From: Rhodoferax sp. GW822-FHT02A01
GTDB taxonomy: Bacteria; Pseudomonadota; Gammaproteobacteria; Burkholderiales; Burkholderiaceae_C
Direction of reading: 5' to 3'
Assembly (NCBI RefSeq): GCF_038784515.1
Contig: NZ_CP152376.1
Span: 4,836,001-4,900,000 of the forward strand
Length of the DNA stretch: 64,000 nt
Part shown: positions 61,862 to 64,000 of the stretch, piece by piece
How the letters are laid out: every line of letters begins with the position of its first letter
How positions within the stretch are numbered: the first letter of the stretch is position 1
Position numbers and translations under genes: made by a program
Notes under the pieces: model-generated
What the model was told of the DNA's origin: nothing
Databases searched by the model: none
Seen by the model: only the letters and a program-made list of their open reading frames with translations

Positions 61862-62122
61862 ATGCTGGAACTACGACCCAACTGCGAATGCTGCGACGCT
61901 GATCTGGGCCCAGGCTCCGAGCAGGCGCGCATCTGTACCTTCGAATGCACTTTCTGCGCCGAATGTGCGGACACGCTGCTGCATGGCGGCTGCCCCAACT
62001 GCGGCGGCGAACTGCTGCAAAGGCCACGCCGACCGGAGGCAAAACTGGCCAACAACCCGGCGTCAACGCAGCGGGTGTTTCAGGCCGGCTTGCGTGAGCG
62101 TCTTGCGGGCGCAACGAGGTAA
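61862..62122 (+). CDS. DUF1272 zinc-ribbon-like small protein
   Basis: An 86-residue protein with Cys pairs: ELRPNCECCDADL (three Cys), TFECTFCAEC (three Cys) and HGGCPNCGG (two Cys), the pattern of DUF1272. A small zinc-binding fold is likely; function is unknown. ATG 61862. It often lies beside isochorismatase-like and GlxA/AraC genes, as here. The next gene begins 2 bases after its TAA stop. Confidence 0.85.
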   Translation: MLELRPNCECCDADLGPGSEQARICTFECTFCAECADTLLHGGCPNCGGELLQRPRRPEAKLANNPASTQRVFQAGLRERLAGATR

Positions 62123-62124
62123 GC

Positions 62125-63099
62125 ATGGCCCAGGCCCGCGAGGTAGTGTTCCTGCTGTTGCCCGAGAGCCTGATCCTGGATTGGGCCGGTCCGGCAGAGG
62201 CGCTTCGCATTGCCAACGACATCCTGCTGGCCCAGGGCCAGGCGGAACCATTTCGTTTGCGCTATGTCAGCCCGTTGCCGCAGACCATGAGCTCGGTGGG
62301 CGTTGCCATTGCCGGGCTGGAACCACTGCCTGCCACCCTGCCCTTGCCGACCTGGGTGGTCGTGGTGGGGCAGCCAGGCCCCTTCATTGACGTGGAAAGC
62401 CCAGCCATGCGCAGCGCTCTGGAATGGCTCAGTGGCTTGAGGCTGCAAAACGGCACACTGGAGCTTCTCGCCATCTGTGCCGGCACTGTGCTGGCGGCGC
62501 ATGCCGGTCTGCTGAACCGGCGACGCGCCACCACACACCACCAGCATCTGGAAGAGCTGCAGTCCGTTGCCCCCACATGCCAAGTGGTGAGCAACCGGGT
62601 GTTTGTGGAGGACGCACCGGTTTTCAGCAGTGCAGGTGTCACCACCGGAATCGACCTGGTGCTGCATCGCATCGGCGCCCTGTGCGGGCCGGCGCTTGCC
62701 GCGCAGGTGGCGCAAACCATGGTGGTGGCGATGCGGCGCGGGCCGCAAGACCCTGAGCTGTCGCCGTTTCTGTCCTATCGCAACCACCTGCACCCCGCGC
62801 TGCACCGGGTGCAGGACGCCATTGGCAGTGCACCGGCCAACGATTGGAATCTGGAGGCCATGGCCCAAGTTGCTCACACTTCACCTCGGCATTTGACCCG
62901 CTTGTTTGTGGAGCATGCGCAGGTCGCCCCCCTGGCCTATCTCAGGCAGATACGTCTGGCAGTGGCGCAGAGTGCGTTGCGCAGCGGTCGCAATGTCACG
63001 CAGGCGGCAGAAATGGCCGGATTTGGCTCGGATACCCAGTTGCGCCGGGCCTGGCGCCAGTTTGGCGTGCACGGCACGCCGTCACAACACCAGGCTTAG
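62125..63099 (+). CDS. GlxA-type regulator: DJ-1/PfpI domain plus AraC helix-turn-helix
   Basis: A 324-residue regulator. Residues ~5-190 form a class I amidotransferase-like (DJ-1/PfpI) domain with a Cys in LLAICAGTVLAAHAG. The C-terminal ~95 residues are an AraC/XylS HTH, seen in SPRHLTRLFVEHAQVAPLAYL and VTQAAEMAGFGSDTQLRRAWRQFGV. It is placed to regulate the isochorismatase and DUF1272 genes that precede it. The last 4 bases overlap the convergent SirB1 gene stop. Confidence 0.91.
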   Translation: MAQAREVVFLLLPESLILDWAGPAEALRIANDILLAQGQAEPFRLRYVSPLPQTMSSVGVAIAGLEPLPATLPLPTWVVVVGQPGPFIDVESPAMRSALEWLSGLRLQNGTLELLAICAGTVLAAHAGLLNRRRATTHHQHLEELQSVAPTCQVVSNRVFVEDAPVFSSAGVTTGIDLVLHRIGALCGPALAAQVAQTMVVAMRRGPQDPELSPFLSYRNHLHPALHRVQDAIGSAPANDWNLEAMAQVAHTSPRHLTRLFVEHAQVAPLAYLRQIRLAVAQSALRSGRNVTQAAEMAGFGSDTQLRRAWRQFGVHGTPSQHQA

Positions 63100-63953
63100 C
63101 CTTCGTCGCGCCGTAGCTCGTCGACCCGGTCGGCAATGGCGTTGACGTCCACCAGATCGTCCGTGTTGACCAGATAGCACTCCAGGTCAGCCAGCGCCTG
63201 CTCGGTATTGCCCATTTCGGCGTGAGCCAGTCCGCGATCACGGTACTCGGCCCAGGCCTCGGGCAGCAACACAATCAGCCGCTCCATCACGGCCAGCATG
63301 CGCGGCCAGTCCTCCTGGGTGCGGTAGATCTCCTTGAGGTTACGCAGCATGCGGGCAATGATGTCGCGCGGCGGCGCGCTCTGCAGGTACAGACCCAGCG
63401 GCACGTCCATGTCCTCCAGTGATTCATCCTGCTGGCGGAACGGTTCCAGCCGCTCAGCCAGCTGTTCGCGGCTTAGCGACTGCCCGGTCATGGGGTCAAT
63501 CACGGCTTGGCCCAAAGGCAGGTTGATTTTCACCATGAAATGGCCGGGAAAGCCCACGCCCCGCACGGACAGGCCCAGCCCTTGCGCCAGCTCCATCCAC
63601 AGCAGCCCCAGGGAGATGGGAATGCCACGGCGCGTGCGCAGCAGCGTATGGACAAAGCTGTTGTCAGGATCGTAGTAGTTGTTGACATTGCCGCCAAAGC
63701 GCAAGTCCTGGAAGAAGAAATGGTTGAGGATGCGCAACTTGTGCAGCTGGCCCGCGTCCGCTGGCAAACGCCTGCGCAGCCGCTCCAGCAGATGATCCAC
63801 CTCGCCCAGAACGGTCTGGACGTCCAGCTCCGGGTATTCGTCCTGCGCCAGACTGACAGCTGCCTCAAAAAGGGCAAAGTTGGCGTCGCTCTGCACCAGA
63901 TTGGCAAAGTAATCCAACGGCGATGGCACATCGTATGAAAGGTTCATAACCAT
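63096..63953 (-). CDS. SirB1 family protein (transglutaminase-like plus TPR)
   Basis: A 285-residue SirB1/COG2912 protein. Residues ~15-180 are a transglutaminase-like region, with NNYYDPDNSFVHTLLRTRRGIPISLG and VGFPGHFMVKI; residues ~210-280 are TPR-like helices. SirB1 has been linked to regulation in Salmonella but its biochemical role is unclear. ATG 63951-63953 is chosen for the AGAGG five bases upstream; ATG 63945-63947 is an alternative. Only 47 bases remain upstream within the window. Confidence 0.87.
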   Translation of the reverse strand: MVMNLSYDVPSPLDYFANLVQSDANFALFEAAVSLAQDEYPELDVQTVLGEVDHLLERLRRRLPADAGQLHKLRILNHFFFQDLRFGGNVNNYYDPDNSFVHTLLRTRRGIPISLGLLWMELAQGLGLSVRGVGFPGHFMVKINLPLGQAVIDPMTGQSLSREQLAERLEPFRQQDESLEDMDVPLGLYLQSAPPRDIIARMLRNLKEIYRTQEDWPRMLAVMERLIVLLPEAWAEYRDRGLAHAEMGNTEQALADLECYLVNTDDLVDVNAIADRVDELRRDEG

Positions 63954-64000
63954 GTTTGCCTCTGCATCCCCTTCTTGGCTACCGACGCAAAAACTGGCGT

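Overview
The window is high-GC chromosomal DNA from a betaproteobacterium of the order Burkholderiales, most likely family Comamonadaceae (a Rhodoferax/Polaromonas-type genome). The evidence is the block purM / AI-2E-type permease / hda / HAD phosphatase / pcnB / folK, the codon usage, and the intergenic repeat types. This placement is an inference from gene order and protein character; no 16S gene is present.

Layout. (1) 1-1514: A/T-richer DNA without a recognisable gene, joined to a comEC gene that keeps only its N-terminal third. (2) 1671-16023: two parts of the predicted peptide-ligase/peptide-tagging system made of a transglutaminase-DUF2126 protein (1671-5228) and a circularly permuted ATP-grasp/Alpha-E fusion with a second transglutaminase (11863-15506). 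A ParA-like ATPase precedes the second part, a RidA protein follows it, and a strong terminator closes the unit. Between the two parts lie a dienoyl-CoA isomerase-like crotonase, a chemoreceptor, a tandem-RCK potassium channel and a metallophosphoesterase. (3) 16141-21876: a REC-DUF3369-GGDEF(degenerate)-EAL protein, a cupin and an exported TPR-CHAT protein. (4) 22038-31818: a methylated-amine catabolic cluster (MttB-like methyltransferase, dimethylglycine dehydrogenase-like flavoprotein, sarcosine oxidase subunits B, D, A, G), interrupted between soxB and soxD by a repeat element.

(5) 31837-35091: a periplasmic binding protein, two divergent MarR-like regulators with a double inverted-repeat operator, and a MocR-type regulator. 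(6) 35171-51175: a catabolic and uptake region with a GMC oxidoreductase, a beta-hydroxyacid dehydrogenase, an aldehyde dehydrogenase, an enolase-superfamily enzyme, two highly similar Tat-exported oligopeptide-type binding proteins, an HSL-type esterase, a CocE/NonD hydrolase, and a DppBC-like permease pair with a fused two-domain ATPase. (7) 51236-57547 and 57629-58672: an EamA exporter, a LysR regulator, and the housekeeping folK-pcnB-HAD-hda-permease block divergent from purM. (8) 58689-63953: an MFS exporter with a divergent LysR regulator, an isochorismatase-DUF1272-GlxA operon, and a SirB1-type protein.

How the genes work together. Region 4 should strip methyl groups from a quaternary or tertiary amine down to glycine, passing one-carbon units to tetrahydrofolate. 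Region 6 looks like uptake of an ester- or amide-type small molecule, its hydrolysis, and oxidation of the alcohol through aldehyde to acid. Region 2 is the best candidate for a poorly characterised system. Its core proteins were predicted from comparative genomics to build or attach short peptides, and the neighbouring ParA-like and RidA genes here extend that set. Two 296-bp copies of an intergenic repeat (27542-27837 and 36808-37103) carry a hairpin whose stem differs between copies by fully compensated base pairs.
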